A DNA stretch of 64,000 bases from Veillonella sp. CHU740 (GCF_003992055.1 NZ_RQVD01000010.1:1-64000); one strand, 5' to 3'. Shown: positions 6,653 to 15,852, counted from the first letter of the stretch. The notes: generated from the letters alone by a model not told the origin. Numbers and translations are program-made.

Positions 6653-9067
6653 ATGAAGGCATACACCATACATGTTACAGGCATTGTACAGGGCATAGGA
6701 TTCCGCCCCTTTGTGTCTAAACTAGCCCATGAATTAGGAATTGTGGGCACAGTGAGAAATGACACGAGCGGTGTGGAAATACACATACAAGGTGTAGATG
6801 CAGATTGTCAACTATTTATAGAGCGATTGCAATCTGAGTTACCTATGCATGGACGTATCGATACCTTACAAATGGAACCGACAGAATTACAGGATTTGGA
6901 TGATTTTACCATCATTCTTTCGCAAGGTGTGAAAGGGAATGCCTTTATTGGCGCTGATATGGCGCCTTGCGAGGCGTGCTTGAAAGATATACAAGATCCT
7001 GAGAACCGACGCTTTCACTATGGGTTTACGAATTGTACAAATTGCGGTCCTCGGTATACGATTATTGAAAGTACACCCTATGACCGTGACACAACATCTA
7101 TGAAAGTATTCCCTATGTGCGAAGACTGTCAGAAGGAATATGAGGACCTCGAAGGTCGACGGTATCATGCAGAGCCAAATGCTTGCGAGCAGTGTGGCCC
7201 CATGTTTACATTACGAGGTGCAGATGGAACGGTGTTCGCTAGTGGACATGAGGCCATAGAGCAAGCTAAAGAGCATATACAACATGGCTCTGTTGTAGCC
7301 GTAAAAGGTGTTGGGGGATATCATTTGGTCTGTGATGCGTTACAAGAAACAGCGGTACAAACCTTGCGCCAGCGAAAAGGGCGACCTAGAAAACCTTTAG
7401 CGATCATGGCAGGGTCTTTGGAAACGGCAAAACAGTATGTGCATATATCTGAAAAGGAAGAAAAACTGTTGTTGAGCCCAGTAAGGCCGATAGTGTTGTT
7501 GCAAAAGATAAAGACGTATAATACGAATACTATGCATTTAGAAACATGTGCCACTTCTGAGTGTGATAGGGTTCTTAAAGAGATGACTGATGTAAATCAG
7601 AAAAAACATGTTTCTAATCAGGAATGTCGTAATGCATGTACTCAAAAGGCTGCTATGGACGTGACGTCACAGATAGTGCCTGTAGCCCCTAGTGTAGCCC
7701 CGGGTATGGCAACGTTAGGTATTCTTTTACCCTATGCACCGTATCACTATAGCTTAGTGCCTTCTGATGCTTTGTGGGTCATGACCAGTGCCAACCGCAG
7801 TGGAGATCCTGTGCTGTATGATGATGCCCAGGCATTGGAAGAATTACAGGGGATAGCCGACTATATATTGACTCACAATCGAGAGATTATCTCCCCAGTG
7901 GACGATTCGGTGGTACAAGTGGTGCATGATAAGCCAATAATGATTCGTCGTAGCCGAGGATACGTCCCTTTGTCCATTCCTGTAGTAGCATTAGAGAAGA
8001 GATCCACCATGTTAGCTATGGGCGCCGACATGAAAGCCTCTTTCGGTATGAATCGCGGTTCTCATGCCATCCTAAGTCCCTATATGGGGGATATGGAACA
8101 TAAGCGAGTACAAGATTTATTGTGGAGTACGACGAAACGCTATGAAGAGTTATTTCAATTACAGCCTACACAGGTCATCGTGGATGCCCACCCGAATTAT
8201 TACACATCGCAGTGTGGTAGAGCCTATGCAGAGGAGCATAACGTGCCTGTCATAGAAGTGCAGCATCATCATGCCCATGTGGCAGCGGTACTGGCAGAGC
8301 GCAATGTAACAGAACCTGTTTTAGGTATTTGTTTTGATGGTACAGGATATGGAACGGATGGCACATTATGGGGCGGTGAGTTTTTATATTGCCACAAAGA
8401 ATATATGGAACGAATGGCACATTTGAGCTATTCCCCTCTGCCAGGTGGTGAAGTAGCTGTACGAGAACCGTGGCGCCAAGCGTTATGGTATGTGAATGAG
8501 CTCTATCCATCAGGATCCCCCACAGTGATAGAACAGTGGAAGAAAACACTGCCTAAGGGATGGGAACTATTAGAGAAAATGATGCCGCATATGCAGATGG
8601 TACAGTCTTCTAGCGGTGGTCGTTTATTTGATACAGTAGCATCCTTGCTAGGTTTAGGTCATGAACATCTCTATGATGCGCAGCTTGCTATCGAGTTAGA
8701 GCAACTGGCATTTTCAGAGAAGGGTACTATCCTAGACATGAAGCTGGACGGAACTGTATTAGATACGATGAGTTTAGTACGGTCTGTGATAGAACAATTA
8801 AAAGATGGTGAAAGTGTAGCAAAAATCTCAGCGAACTTTCACAGAACTTTGATATATTATATAGGACAGATGGCGAAACAATGTTGTGAAGAACGACACA
8901 TTTCACACATTGTCTTGTGTGGAGGAGTATTCCAAAATCGCATTCTCCTAGAAGGAGTGATGCAAGAATTAGGGGAATACACAGTCCACGTGCCTACCCA
9001 AAGCCCGATGAATGATGGTGGTATCGCTTTAGGGCAATTATGGTTAGGAAGTTATATGAATAGATAG
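6653..9067 (+). CDS. hypF: Carbamoyltransferase HypF (NiFe-hydrogenase maturation)
   Basis: Predicted 804 residues, ATG 6653 after GGGAGG. HypF turns carbamoyl phosphate and ATP into carbamoyl adenylate and loads it on HypE as the source of the cyanide ligands of the NiFe centre. Domains in order: acylphosphatase (about 1-90, VTGIVQGIGFRPF), two zinc fingers (CEAC at 106-109, CTNCGP, CEDC, CEQCGP, to about 184), a YrdC-like nucleotide domain, and a C-terminal Kae1-like domain with VQHHHAHVAAVLAE and FDGTGYGTDG. An extra segment at about 288-345 within the YrdC-like part holds four Cys (299, 304, 325, 329) and is not typical of the family. It leads the hypFCDE operon. Confidence 0.95.
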   Translation: MKAYTIHVTGIVQGIGFRPFVSKLAHELGIVGTVRNDTSGVEIHIQGVDADCQLFIERLQSELPMHGRIDTLQMEPTELQDLDDFTIILSQGVKGNAFIGADMAPCEACLKDIQDPENRRFHYGFTNCTNCGPRYTIIESTPYDRDTTSMKVFPMCEDCQKEYEDLEGRRYHAEPNACEQCGPMFTLRGADGTVFASGHEAIEQAKEHIQHGSVVAVKGVGGYHLVCDALQETAVQTLRQRKGRPRKPLAIMAGSLETAKQYVHISEKEEKLLLSPVRPIVLLQKIKTYNTNTMHLETCATSECDRVLKEMTDVNQKKHVSNQECRNACTQKAAMDVTSQIVPVAPSVAPGMATLGILLPYAPYHYSLVPSDALWVMTSANRSGDPVLYDDAQALEELQGIADYILTHNREIISPVDDSVVQVVHDKPIMIRRSRGYVPLSIPVVALEKRSTMLAMGADMKASFGMNRGSHAILSPYMGDMEHKRVQDLLWSTTKRYEELFQLQPTQVIVDAHPNYYTSQCGRAYAEEHNVPVIEVQHHHAHVAAVLAERNVTEPVLGICFDGTGYGTDGTLWGGEFLYCHKEYMERMAHLSYSPLPGGEVAVREPWRQALWYVNELYPSGSPTVIEQWKKTLPKGWELLEKMMPHMQMVQSSSGGRLFDTVASLLGLGHEHLYDAQLAIELEQLAFSEKGTILDMKLDGTVLDTMSLVRSVIEQLKDGESVAKISANFHRTLIYYIGQMAKQCCEERHISHIVLCGGVFQNRILLEGVMQELGEYTVHVPTQSPMNDGGIALGQLWLGSYMNR

Positions 9068-9075
9068 GAGATACT

Positions 9076-9330
9076 ATGTGTTTAGCAGTACCAGCACAAT
9101 TGGTGCATATTAATGAATCCATCGGTACCGTGGAATTAACAGGGGTGCAACGAGAGTGTAGTCTGTTATTGGTGCCGGAAGCAAAAATTGGAGATTGGTT
9201 ATTAGTCCATGCGGGCTGTGCCGTACAAATTGTAGATGAGGAGGAAGCGCGTTTGACCCTTGAGGCATTCCGCGAATTAGAAGAACTTGAACAAGATTAC
9301 TTTAACGGAAAAATCGAAAGTCGCAGCTAG
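9076..9330 (+). CDS. hypC: Hydrogenase maturation chaperone HypC
   Basis: Predicted 84 residues, ATG 9076 after AGGAGA. It begins MCLAVPAQL; the Cys2 of this motif is the family hallmark, held while HypC and HypD carry the Fe(CN)2CO unit to the hydrogenase large subunit. It ends in a Glu-rich helix. The 3' end overlaps the likely hypD start by 44 bases. Confidence 0.95.
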   Translation: MCLAVPAQLVHINESIGTVELTGVQRECSLLLVPEAKIGDWLLVHAGCAVQIVDEEEARLTLEAFRELEELEQDYFNGKIESRS

Positions 9331-10405
9331 TTTACTAGAGCGCATTCACGAATTACATAATCCAGAGGAAACTGTACGCTTCATGGAAGTCTGCGGGACC
9401 CATACAGTGGCTATTTTTCGAGAAGGCATCCGTCAAATGTTGCCGAAAGGCATAGAATTGATCAGCGGTCCTGGATGTCCTGTGTGTGTGACAGACCAAC
9501 AATATATGGATCAAGCCTTAGCGTATGCGGCTCGAGAGGATGTAGTAATCGCTACCTTTGGAGATATGCTGAAGATTCCTGGTACAACAGGTAATTTATG
9601 GCAGTCGAAAGAAAATGGAGCTCATATTGAAATTATTTATAGCCCCATGGAAGTGCTTGGATTAAGTGAACAATATCCAGATAAAAAGATTATTTTCTTG
9701 GGCATCGGCTTTGAAACGACCATTGCTGTCATTGCAGCCACCATTCAGGCAGTACATGCTAAGGGCTTAAAGAATGTATTTTTCTTGATTTCTCATAAAT
9801 TGGTGCCCCCTGCATTACGTGCTTTATTAAGTAATCCAGACCATCAAATTGATGGGTTCTTATTGCCTGGTCACGTAAGTGTTATTATAGGGGAACAGCC
9901 GTATCAATTCTTAGCTGATGAATATCATATGCCAAGTTGTATTGCTGGCTTTGATGGTGTGGAAATTTTAGCAGCTATTGTAAATCTCTTAGAACAACGT
10001 AAAGAAAAGAAGTTTTATGTAGGAAATACGTATCGGTCCGTGGTGGCGAAAACGGGAAATTCCGTAGCACAACAATTAATGGATACTTTGTACGAGCCGT
10101 CTGATGATGGTTGGCGTGGTATCGGTGTATTGCCAGCATCGGGTTTGAAATTGCGTGGAGAATGGTCCGCCTATGATGCATTGGTACAACTACCTTTGGG
10201 AACATTTACAACTAGTGATGGACCGAAAGGCTGCCAATGTGGATCTGTTATCCAAGGGATGATTCATCCTGATGCATGTCCTTTATTTGGCAAACTTTGT
10301 ACGCCAGAGCATCCAGTGGGGGCTTGCATGGTATCGGTAGAAGGTAGTTGCTCAGCTTGGTATAAATATGGTTTTTCCAGTGGTGGAATGACCTGGGAGG
10401 AATAA
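9287..10405 (+). CDS. hypD: Fe-S scaffold HypD (NiFe-hydrogenase maturation)
   Basis: Predicted 372 residues. The frame has no ATG before the conserved FMEVCGTHT block, so I use TTG 9287 inside hypC; the resulting N-terminus has the length expected for HypD. The ribosome site there is weak, so coupling to hypC translation is likely. Conserved motifs are MEVCGTHTVAIFREGIR, GPGCPVCVT, GIGFETT and a C-terminal Cys set (GPKGCQCG, CPLFGKLC, PVGACMVSVEGSC) for the 4Fe-4S cluster. HypD holds iron while cyanide ligands are delivered from HypE. The next gene, hypE, begins at once. Confidence 0.93.
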   Translation: MNKITLTEKSKVAASLLERIHELHNPEETVRFMEVCGTHTVAIFREGIRQMLPKGIELISGPGCPVCVTDQQYMDQALAYAAREDVVIATFGDMLKIPGTTGNLWQSKENGAHIEIIYSPMEVLGLSEQYPDKKIIFLGIGFETTIAVIAATIQAVHAKGLKNVFFLISHKLVPPALRALLSNPDHQIDGFLLPGHVSVIIGEQPYQFLADEYHMPSCIAGFDGVEILAAIVNLLEQRKEKKFYVGNTYRSVVAKTGNSVAQQLMDTLYEPSDDGWRGIGVLPASGLKLRGEWSAYDALVQLPLGTFTTSDGPKGCQCGSVIQGMIHPDACPLFGKLCTPEHPVGACMVSVEGSCSAWYKYGFSSGGMTWEE

Positions 10406-11413
10406 ATGGAACGTATTCGCTTAGTCCACGGTAATGGCGGTAAATTTAGCCATGAACTGGTGGACCAATATATTGTGAAATATTTTTCGAATCCAATATT
10501 AAATGAATTGCATGATGGTGCTGTATTTCCAGTCACAACGGGTCGTATGGCTATGAGTACAGATTCCTATGTAGTGACACCACATATTTTCCCTGGTGGC
10601 AACATTGGTAAGTTAGCAGTATGCGGTACGGTGAATGACTTAGCTATGATGGGTGCTGTGCCTCAGTATTTGTCCTGTGGTCTTATTTTAGAAGAGGGTT
10701 TACCTATTTCTACGTTAGAAACAGTGCTACAAACCATGTCGGAGATGGCACAACTATCTGGTGTTTCTATTGTCACAGGAGACACTAAGGTAGTAGAAAA
10801 AGGTTCCGTTGACGGCATCTACATGAATACTGCTGGCGTAGGTATTGTACCGGATTATGTACAGTTAGGCACTTCCTATATTGAAAGTGGTATGAAAGTC
10901 ATCATTTCAGGCACCTTAGGTGACCATGCCATTGCGGTGATGGGAACTCGGTATGGATTAGATCTGCCAGATACAATACAAACAGATTGTGCACCTTTAC
11001 ATAAAATGGCTCATAAGTTGTTAGAAACCTTTGGTAAAGATATTGCTTTCTTTAGAGATCCTACTCGTGGCGGTTTGGCTACTACACTACAAGAGATTGC
11101 AAACTCTGCTCAAAAGGGAATTCGTTTACAAGAATCGGCCATTCCTGTTCGCGAGGAAGTGCAAGCCGTATGTCAAGTGTTAGGATACGACCCACTATAC
11201 TTAGCGAATGAAGGAAAGATGATTGCTATTGTAAGTGCCGACGTAGCTGATGATGTAGTGCAGATGATGCAGACTTTCACAGAAGGTCGTGATGCGGTGA
11301 TCATCGGCGATGTGGTGAATGGCAATGCTGGAAAAGTAGGACTGCAAACAGCTGTAGGTGGTATTCGACTGCTAGATATGCTAGGTGAAGATCAAGTCCC
11401 TAGAATCTGTTAA
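10406..11413 (+). CDS. hypE: Carbamoyl dehydratase HypE (NiFe-hydrogenase maturation)
   Basis: Predicted 335 residues, ATG 10406 directly after the hypD stop, with GGGAGGA upstream. HypE dehydrates the carbamoyl group on its C-terminal Cys to thiocyanate; the protein ends in PRIC, the required terminal Cys. VHGNGGKFSHELV at the start, STDSYVVTPHIFPGG, GTVNDLAMMGA and FRDPTRGGLATTLQEIA are family signatures of the PurM-like fold. hypA, hypB and the hydrogenase structural genes are not in the window. Confidence 0.95.
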   Translation: MERIRLVHGNGGKFSHELVDQYIVKYFSNPILNELHDGAVFPVTTGRMAMSTDSYVVTPHIFPGGNIGKLAVCGTVNDLAMMGAVPQYLSCGLILEEGLPISTLETVLQTMSEMAQLSGVSIVTGDTKVVEKGSVDGIYMNTAGVGIVPDYVQLGTSYIESGMKVIISGTLGDHAIAVMGTRYGLDLPDTIQTDCAPLHKMAHKLLETFGKDIAFFRDPTRGGLATTLQEIANSAQKGIRLQESAIPVREEVQAVCQVLGYDPLYLANEGKMIAIVSADVADDVVQMMQTFTEGRDAVIIGDVVNGNAGKVGLQTAVGGIRLLDMLGEDQVPRIC

Positions 11414-11530
11414 TATACTTTTGTATCATATCCTTGGATATTTCATGAAAAAATCATAGTCATGAGATATACTTATATGGAATAAAAATTTATTTTTTGA
11501 TACAATGAAAAGTAAAAGGAGGATATTGCG

Positions 11531-11977
11531 ATGAAAAAACAAATCGTAGCTGCTATGGTAGCATTCTCATTTGCCTCTGTAGGCGTAGTTGGCGTGCAAC
11601 AAGCACAGGCATTTAATTTTGGCAAAGTATTAGGCACAGTATTAAAAGTTGGTGGAACTGGATTTGTAGTAGATCGTTATGGTAGTTCTATTGACGGGTA
11701 TTTAAATACTCTTTTAAAACAAAATAATTTGAGTACTACATACTCAACTAAGGTAGTACCTATTGTAAGTCTTGGTCAAGGAGCTCATATTGGAGCGGCA
11801 CAAGTCACAGGCCCTAGTAGTGAAGTAGAGAGAGTAGAAGCGGTAGCTCAAATGGAAGCTAGCTTTAAATCTGTTGCTCGAGTAAAGGGTTTGGTACCAA
11901 TTGATAGCAAAAACCCGTTAGGTGCAAATCGTATTCAAGGCGTTGGGGTATCAGCGATTATAGATTTGAAGATTTAA
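11531..11977 (+). CDS. Small exported protein of unknown function
   Basis: Predicted 148 residues, ATG 11531 after AGGAGG. A Sec signal peptide is clear (MKKQIVAAMVAFSFASVGVV, with AQA before FNFGK), so the product is periplasmic or outer-membrane associated. The mature part has Gly-rich hydrophobic stretches (GKVLGTVLKVGGTGFVVDRYG) and ends GVGVSAIIDLKI. I do not recognise a named domain. It precedes an exported repeat protein, an LptD-like protein and galU in the same direction, which suggests an envelope role. Confidence 0.75.
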   Translation: MKKQIVAAMVAFSFASVGVVGVQQAQAFNFGKVLGTVLKVGGTGFVVDRYGSSIDGYLNTLLKQNNLSTTYSTKVVPIVSLGQGAHIGAAQVTGPSSEVERVEAVAQMEASFKSVARVKGLVPIDSKNPLGANRIQGVGVSAIIDLKI

Positions 11978-11982
11978 TATGT

Positions 11983-12004
11983 TAGCACGGGACATCCCGT
12001 GCTA
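11983..12004 (+). terminator. Palindromic hairpin after 11531-11977 gene
   Basis: TAGCACGGGA (11983-11992) and TCCCGTGCTA (11995-12004) form a perfect 10-bp stem. No U tract follows, so it may slow transcription or protect the mRNA end rather than terminate. Confidence 0.45.
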
Positions 12005-12034
12005 TCTATGTGTTATTAGAGATGAGGAGATACT

Positions 12035-13150
12035 ATGAAACGTTCTGCTGTATTGGGAGCTATGTTGGCTCTTTTGACAACTAGTGTATGGGCAGCACCA
12101 GACACAGTTTTGGAAAAAACAGAAACTTTGGAGACGACAGTGTATGGTAAAGTACAATTGGGGGCTTTGACAGATCGTGTGCATCAATTGCAAGACACTG
12201 TGTATGGAATGAAACAACAAGGTAGCATTACAGGCCAAGTGGACCATTTGTTCAATACTGTAGAAGGACAAGGTAAACAAGTTACATTACACCAAGAAGT
12301 TAACGCGTTAGAGTGGATGTACTATGATGAAGTTCACAATGGATCCTTAGTAGAACGTATCGGACAAATGGAACGCAGTGTAAGTGGAATGGAAAATAAA
12401 GGTTCCTTGCAAAGTCGTGTCCAAAAATTAAAACAGTCTATTTTTGGCAGTCAAGTTACATTGGCAACTAAACAAGGGACTATCGCTGCGGATCAAGTAT
12501 TTACCTTGACATTGACAGAACCAATTTCTTCTAAGAAAAATGCAAAAGATGATATTGTACACGTTAAATTAGCGGAAGATATTATGGATGGTGAAGTGTT
12601 ATTGGTTCCGAAAGGAACTCCTGGTACTGGCCATATTACAGAGATTACAAAAGCTCGTTCTTTTGGACGCAATGCTAAGTTAAATATTGTGTTTGATCAG
12701 TTACAAGGAATTGATGGTACTATCTTTACAGCTCTTCAAGGGGAAGAAGCCAAAGCAAAAACGAAAGATGAACTGAAAGCGGCAGGTGCTTCTGTTGCTG
12801 GTGCTGTTGTATTGGGACCAGTAGGACTTGTAGGTGGATTCTTTGTAAAAGGCAAGTCTATTGATTTACCAGAAGGAACACTTGTGTACGTACAACCGGA
12901 GTCGACAGTGACTATTTCCGGCATTGAAGTGCGTGGTGTAGATACAAGTGCAGCGGTACAACCAGTATCAGTGGCACAGCCTAAATCTACTGTAGAAGCA
13001 ACTAGCAGTGTTGCAAAGGCGCCTACTACAGAAGAAGCAAAGCAAACAAAAGAGACAGTGAAACCAACCAAAGAAGAAGCGACGCAAGTAGTGCCAGATG
13101 ATTCATTGATAGAAAAACCTGTCGTTATTGTGAAACGCGAAAAGGATTAG
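12035..13150 (+). CDS. Exported protein with tandem 20-residue repeats
   Basis: Predicted 371 residues, ATG 12035 after GAGGAG. The signal peptide ends ...SVWAAP. Residues about 22-140 hold five to six degenerate repeats of about 20 residues with the pattern V..L...VYG....GSL (for example TDRVHQLQDTVYGMKQQGSI, then VERIGQMERSVSGMENKGSL). A second domain (about 145-300) includes VLLVPKGTPGTGHITEI and a Gly-rich hydrophobic stretch (ASVAGAVVLGPVGLVGGFF). The last 60 residues are a low-complexity Thr/Lys/Glu tail. The function is unknown. Position between an exported protein and an LptD-like gene suggests a cell-envelope job. Confidence 0.75.
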   Translation: MKRSAVLGAMLALLTTSVWAAPDTVLEKTETLETTVYGKVQLGALTDRVHQLQDTVYGMKQQGSITGQVDHLFNTVEGQGKQVTLHQEVNALEWMYYDEVHNGSLVERIGQMERSVSGMENKGSLQSRVQKLKQSIFGSQVTLATKQGTIAADQVFTLTLTEPISSKKNAKDDIVHVKLAEDIMDGEVLLVPKGTPGTGHITEITKARSFGRNAKLNIVFDQLQGIDGTIFTALQGEEAKAKTKDELKAAGASVAGAVVLGPVGLVGGFFVKGKSIDLPEGTLVYVQPESTVTISGIEVRGVDTSAAVQPVSVAQPKSTVEATSSVAKAPTTEEAKQTKETVKPTKEEATQVVPDDSLIEKPVVIVKREKD

Positions 13151-13158
13151 GAGATACT

Positions 13159-14721
13159 ATGAAACAATATTCAGTAACGGCTATGACCGTATTAGCAGTT
13201 CTGGCCTGTACACATGGGTATGCCCAAACTAATACGATGCCGCTACCAGAGGTATCATCTCAGAATAAGGAAATATCTTATGTAGCACCTTCTATCACAG
13301 GGGGCGTACAAGCTAGTACAGATACAAAACTAACTCCTGTTTTGCAAATAAAGCCTGCAAAAAAAGGCGAGACCGTAATGCCAGTGGAGGAAAGCTCTCA
13401 GCCTGTACGCATTGATGCTGATAAAATGTATTATAATGGAACGACAGGAAAAGTATGGGCTAAAGGAACTGTAGAAGTAGAGCGTGGTACTCAGCAGTTG
13501 CTGACTCCAAAGGTTGAAGGGAATGTGCAAACCCAACGATACGAAAGTAAAGAAGGGTACCACTTCTTAGAAGAACAAGGTCTAAAAAAAGATTTGCAAG
13601 GGGCCTTTATTTCTTATAATGCAAGCAACGGGCAGGCACAGACAAAAGATGTGTTTGGCTATGCAGATCCCTATTGGGTGAAAGCGAAGACAGCGGAGTT
13701 TGATGGGACACATGGTCACATTGAAAAAGGTTGGATTACAACTAAACATGCCATTGCCTTTAAAGGGGCTCCAGATTATCGTGTAGAAGGCGACTCCATT
13801 GATATCTACCCAGAAGATAAAGCCATTATACATAATGCAGCTTTGTATATTAAAAATACGAAAATTTTATCTTTGAAACGATATAAAGTTTCTTTGCGAA
13901 AAGACAAAAAAGGTCAATTGAATGTATTCTCTATCATTCCAAGACCAAGCTATAACTCTACAGATGGATTTGTATTAAGAGGTAATATTGAGTACCCTCT
14001 ATCAAATACGTCTGACGTATTTTTGGGATATACGGTAGGTTCTAAAGTAGGATTTAAACCATCCTTTGGATATGAAAAGTCACTCCCTTGGGGTGAGGCG
14101 ATCTTGGCCTATACTCGTGAGTCATCTACATTGAATGCAGAAAAAGTTTGGGTTGAGAAAAAACCTGAGTTATCTATTGATACGCATGCGTACCACATTG
14201 GTCATTCGCCGTTGACAATACGTGGTGGATTGAGTATGGGACGATGGTATGAAGGTGATATTAAAGGATCTCATCATAAAGTATATGGAGAAGTATCTCA
14301 TGATCCATGGCATGTGTTACCATCCACAGATGTCACTGCATTTGTAGGATATCAACGAGATTATTATGGCTATAACGGATTGACAAGAACGATGCCATAT
14401 TGGGGAATCGGAGCAAAAACTACCATTAATGATCGCGTGAAAGCTTGGGCTGGATACCATCAAAATAATACATCGGAAACATTGGATTCCCCATACTCCT
14501 TTGATAAAGTAGATGTAAAACATGATTTTTATTATGGTGTTAGTGTACAAGCGACGAAATTAGATCGCTTCAGCATCAATGTACAACAAGATTTGCTCAC
14601 CCATCAATTGCGATATGTAGATATATCTTGGCATAGAGACTTACATTCTTTTGAAGGTTCTTTAACATATAGAACGAAACAAAAGAAGTGGGAGTATACA
14701 TTAGTGGCTAAAGACTTTTAA
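13159..14721 (+). CDS. LptD/OstA-like outer-membrane assembly protein
   Basis: Predicted 520 residues, ATG 13159 after TTAGGAG, eight bases after the preceding gene. After a signal peptide comes an OstA-like beta-jellyroll (about residues 80-240) with the recurring pattern DADKMYYNGTTGKVWAKGTV and EGDSIDIYPEDKAIIHNAAL, as in LptA/LptD proteins that move lipopolysaccharide. The C-terminal half has alternating aromatic strands (YPLSNTSDVFLGYTVGSKVG and others) as expected of a short beta-barrel, ending LVAKDF. It is clearly shorter than E. coli LptD. The next gene, galU, makes UDP-glucose for surface sugars. It may be an LptD-like paralogue rather than the essential LptD. Confidence 0.72.
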   Translation: MKQYSVTAMTVLAVLACTHGYAQTNTMPLPEVSSQNKEISYVAPSITGGVQASTDTKLTPVLQIKPAKKGETVMPVEESSQPVRIDADKMYYNGTTGKVWAKGTVEVERGTQQLLTPKVEGNVQTQRYESKEGYHFLEEQGLKKDLQGAFISYNASNGQAQTKDVFGYADPYWVKAKTAEFDGTHGHIEKGWITTKHAIAFKGAPDYRVEGDSIDIYPEDKAIIHNAALYIKNTKILSLKRYKVSLRKDKKGQLNVFSIIPRPSYNSTDGFVLRGNIEYPLSNTSDVFLGYTVGSKVGFKPSFGYEKSLPWGEAILAYTRESSTLNAEKVWVEKKPELSIDTHAYHIGHSPLTIRGGLSMGRWYEGDIKGSHHKVYGEVSHDPWHVLPSTDVTAFVGYQRDYYGYNGLTRTMPYWGIGAKTTINDRVKAWAGYHQNNTSETLDSPYSFDKVDVKHDFYYGVSVQATKLDRFSINVQQDLLTHQLRYVDISWHRDLHSFEGSLTYRTKQKKWEYTLVAKDF

Positions 14722-14734
14722 GTGAGAGGATACT

Positions 14735-15622
14735 ATGAAAAAGGTTAGAAAAGCGGTTATTCCTGCAGCAGGATTTGGTACGCGTTTTTTACCTGCTACA
14801 AAGGCACAGCCCAAAGAGATGTTGCCTATCGTAGATACACCTACGATTCAATACATTGTGCAAGAAGCCATAGATTCAGGTATTGAAGATATCCTGATTA
14901 TTACAGGTCGTAATAAACGAGCGATCGAAGATCATTTTGATACTAGCGTAGAATTAGAACAGTTATTGCAACAGCAAGGGAAGCAACAACATTTAGAAAT
15001 GGTACGTAATTTGGCGAATATAAAAGTTCATTACATTCGGCAAAAAACAGCTCGTGGGTTGGGTGATGCGATTTATTGTGCCAAAACATTTATTGGAGAT
15101 GAACCGTTCGCAGTACTATTAGGCGATGATGTGGTGTATAATCCACAGCGACCATGTTTGCAACAACTCATCGATTGTCACTATGCCCATGATGGTGTGA
15201 CAATTCTAGGTACACAGTTTGTAGCACCAGAAAAGGTGAGTTCCTATGGGATTGTATCGGGACAGGAAATTGAATCGAATGTGTATGAAGTTGCCGGTCT
15301 TGTAGAAAAGCCATCTTTTGAATATGCTCCATCTAACTTAGCTGTGTTAGGGCGCTATATATTAACGCCAGAAATTTTTGATGAGTTAGAGAAGACACCG
15401 CAAGGTGCAGGCAATGAAATTCAACTGACCGATGCGATTGCCAGACTTTCCTCTAGAGTGTTAGCCTATTCCTATGAAGGAGTGCGCTATGATATAGGAG
15501 ATCGGCTAGGCTATTTAAAAGCAACTGTAGAATATGGATTGCGAAATCCGCAGTTGGCCGAGGCTTTCAAAAGCTATTTAGAAGATTTAGATATTGATTT
15601 TATTATGAATCATACATCATAA
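14735..15622 (+). CDS. galU: UTP-glucose-1-phosphate uridylyltransferase
   Basis: Predicted 295 residues, ATG 14735 after GAGAGG. It makes UDP-glucose from UTP and glucose-1-phosphate. Family motifs are PAAGFGTRFLPATKAQPKEM (nucleotide-binding loop), LLGDDVV, and VEKP with GRYILTPEIF. Length is normal. It is 13 bases after the LptD-like gene and ends the envelope operon, followed by a terminator. Confidence 0.95.
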   Translation: MKKVRKAVIPAAGFGTRFLPATKAQPKEMLPIVDTPTIQYIVQEAIDSGIEDILIITGRNKRAIEDHFDTSVELEQLLQQQGKQQHLEMVRNLANIKVHYIRQKTARGLGDAIYCAKTFIGDEPFAVLLGDDVVYNPQRPCLQQLIDCHYAHDGVTILGTQFVAPEKVSSYGIVSGQEIESNVYEVAGLVEKPSFEYAPSNLAVLGRYILTPEIFDELEKTPQGAGNEIQLTDAIARLSSRVLAYSYEGVRYDIGDRLGYLKATVEYGLRNPQLAEAFKSYLEDLDIDFIMNHTS

Positions 15623-15638
15623 ATGGATGCGTTTTCAG

Positions 15639-15680
15639 AACGGATGTTATGAGGTGAGAACCTTATAGCATCCGTTTTTG
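15639..15680 (+). terminator. Terminator after galU
   Basis: AACGGATG (15639-15646) pairs with CATCCGTT (15669-15676), followed by a short T run. Confidence 0.8.
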
Positions 15681-15710
15681 CATAACTATTCAGCACATGT
15701 TAAGGGTTTG

Positions 15711-15728
15711 TTGTGATAAATATCATAA
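15711..15728. promoter_or_regulatory. Candidate CRP/FNR-family operator upstream of pckA
   Basis: TTGTGATAAATATCATAA is a near-perfect palindrome (15 of 16 arm bases around AA) and matches TGTGA-N6-TCACA except one base. It lies about 125-142 bases before the pckA start, upstream of a TATAAT box near 15820. A CRP/FNR-type regulator controlling gluconeogenesis would make sense; the match is by eye only. Confidence 0.4.
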
Positions 15729-15852
15729 GTACTTATATTTACTGGATTGTTAGGAGGTATATGATTGACCTCATATTGTGAAATATTTAATTAAATGTTA
15801 GAATATAGGAATAAACATAAGTATAATAAGTTAGAATTGATGAGGACTACAT

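Noticed and set aside
15701-15852. FNR site (TTGAT-N4-ATCAA) upstream of pckA
   Set aside because: The half-sites are TTGTGA/TCATAA and do not fit FNR well; the CRP-like reading is closer, and even that is tentative.
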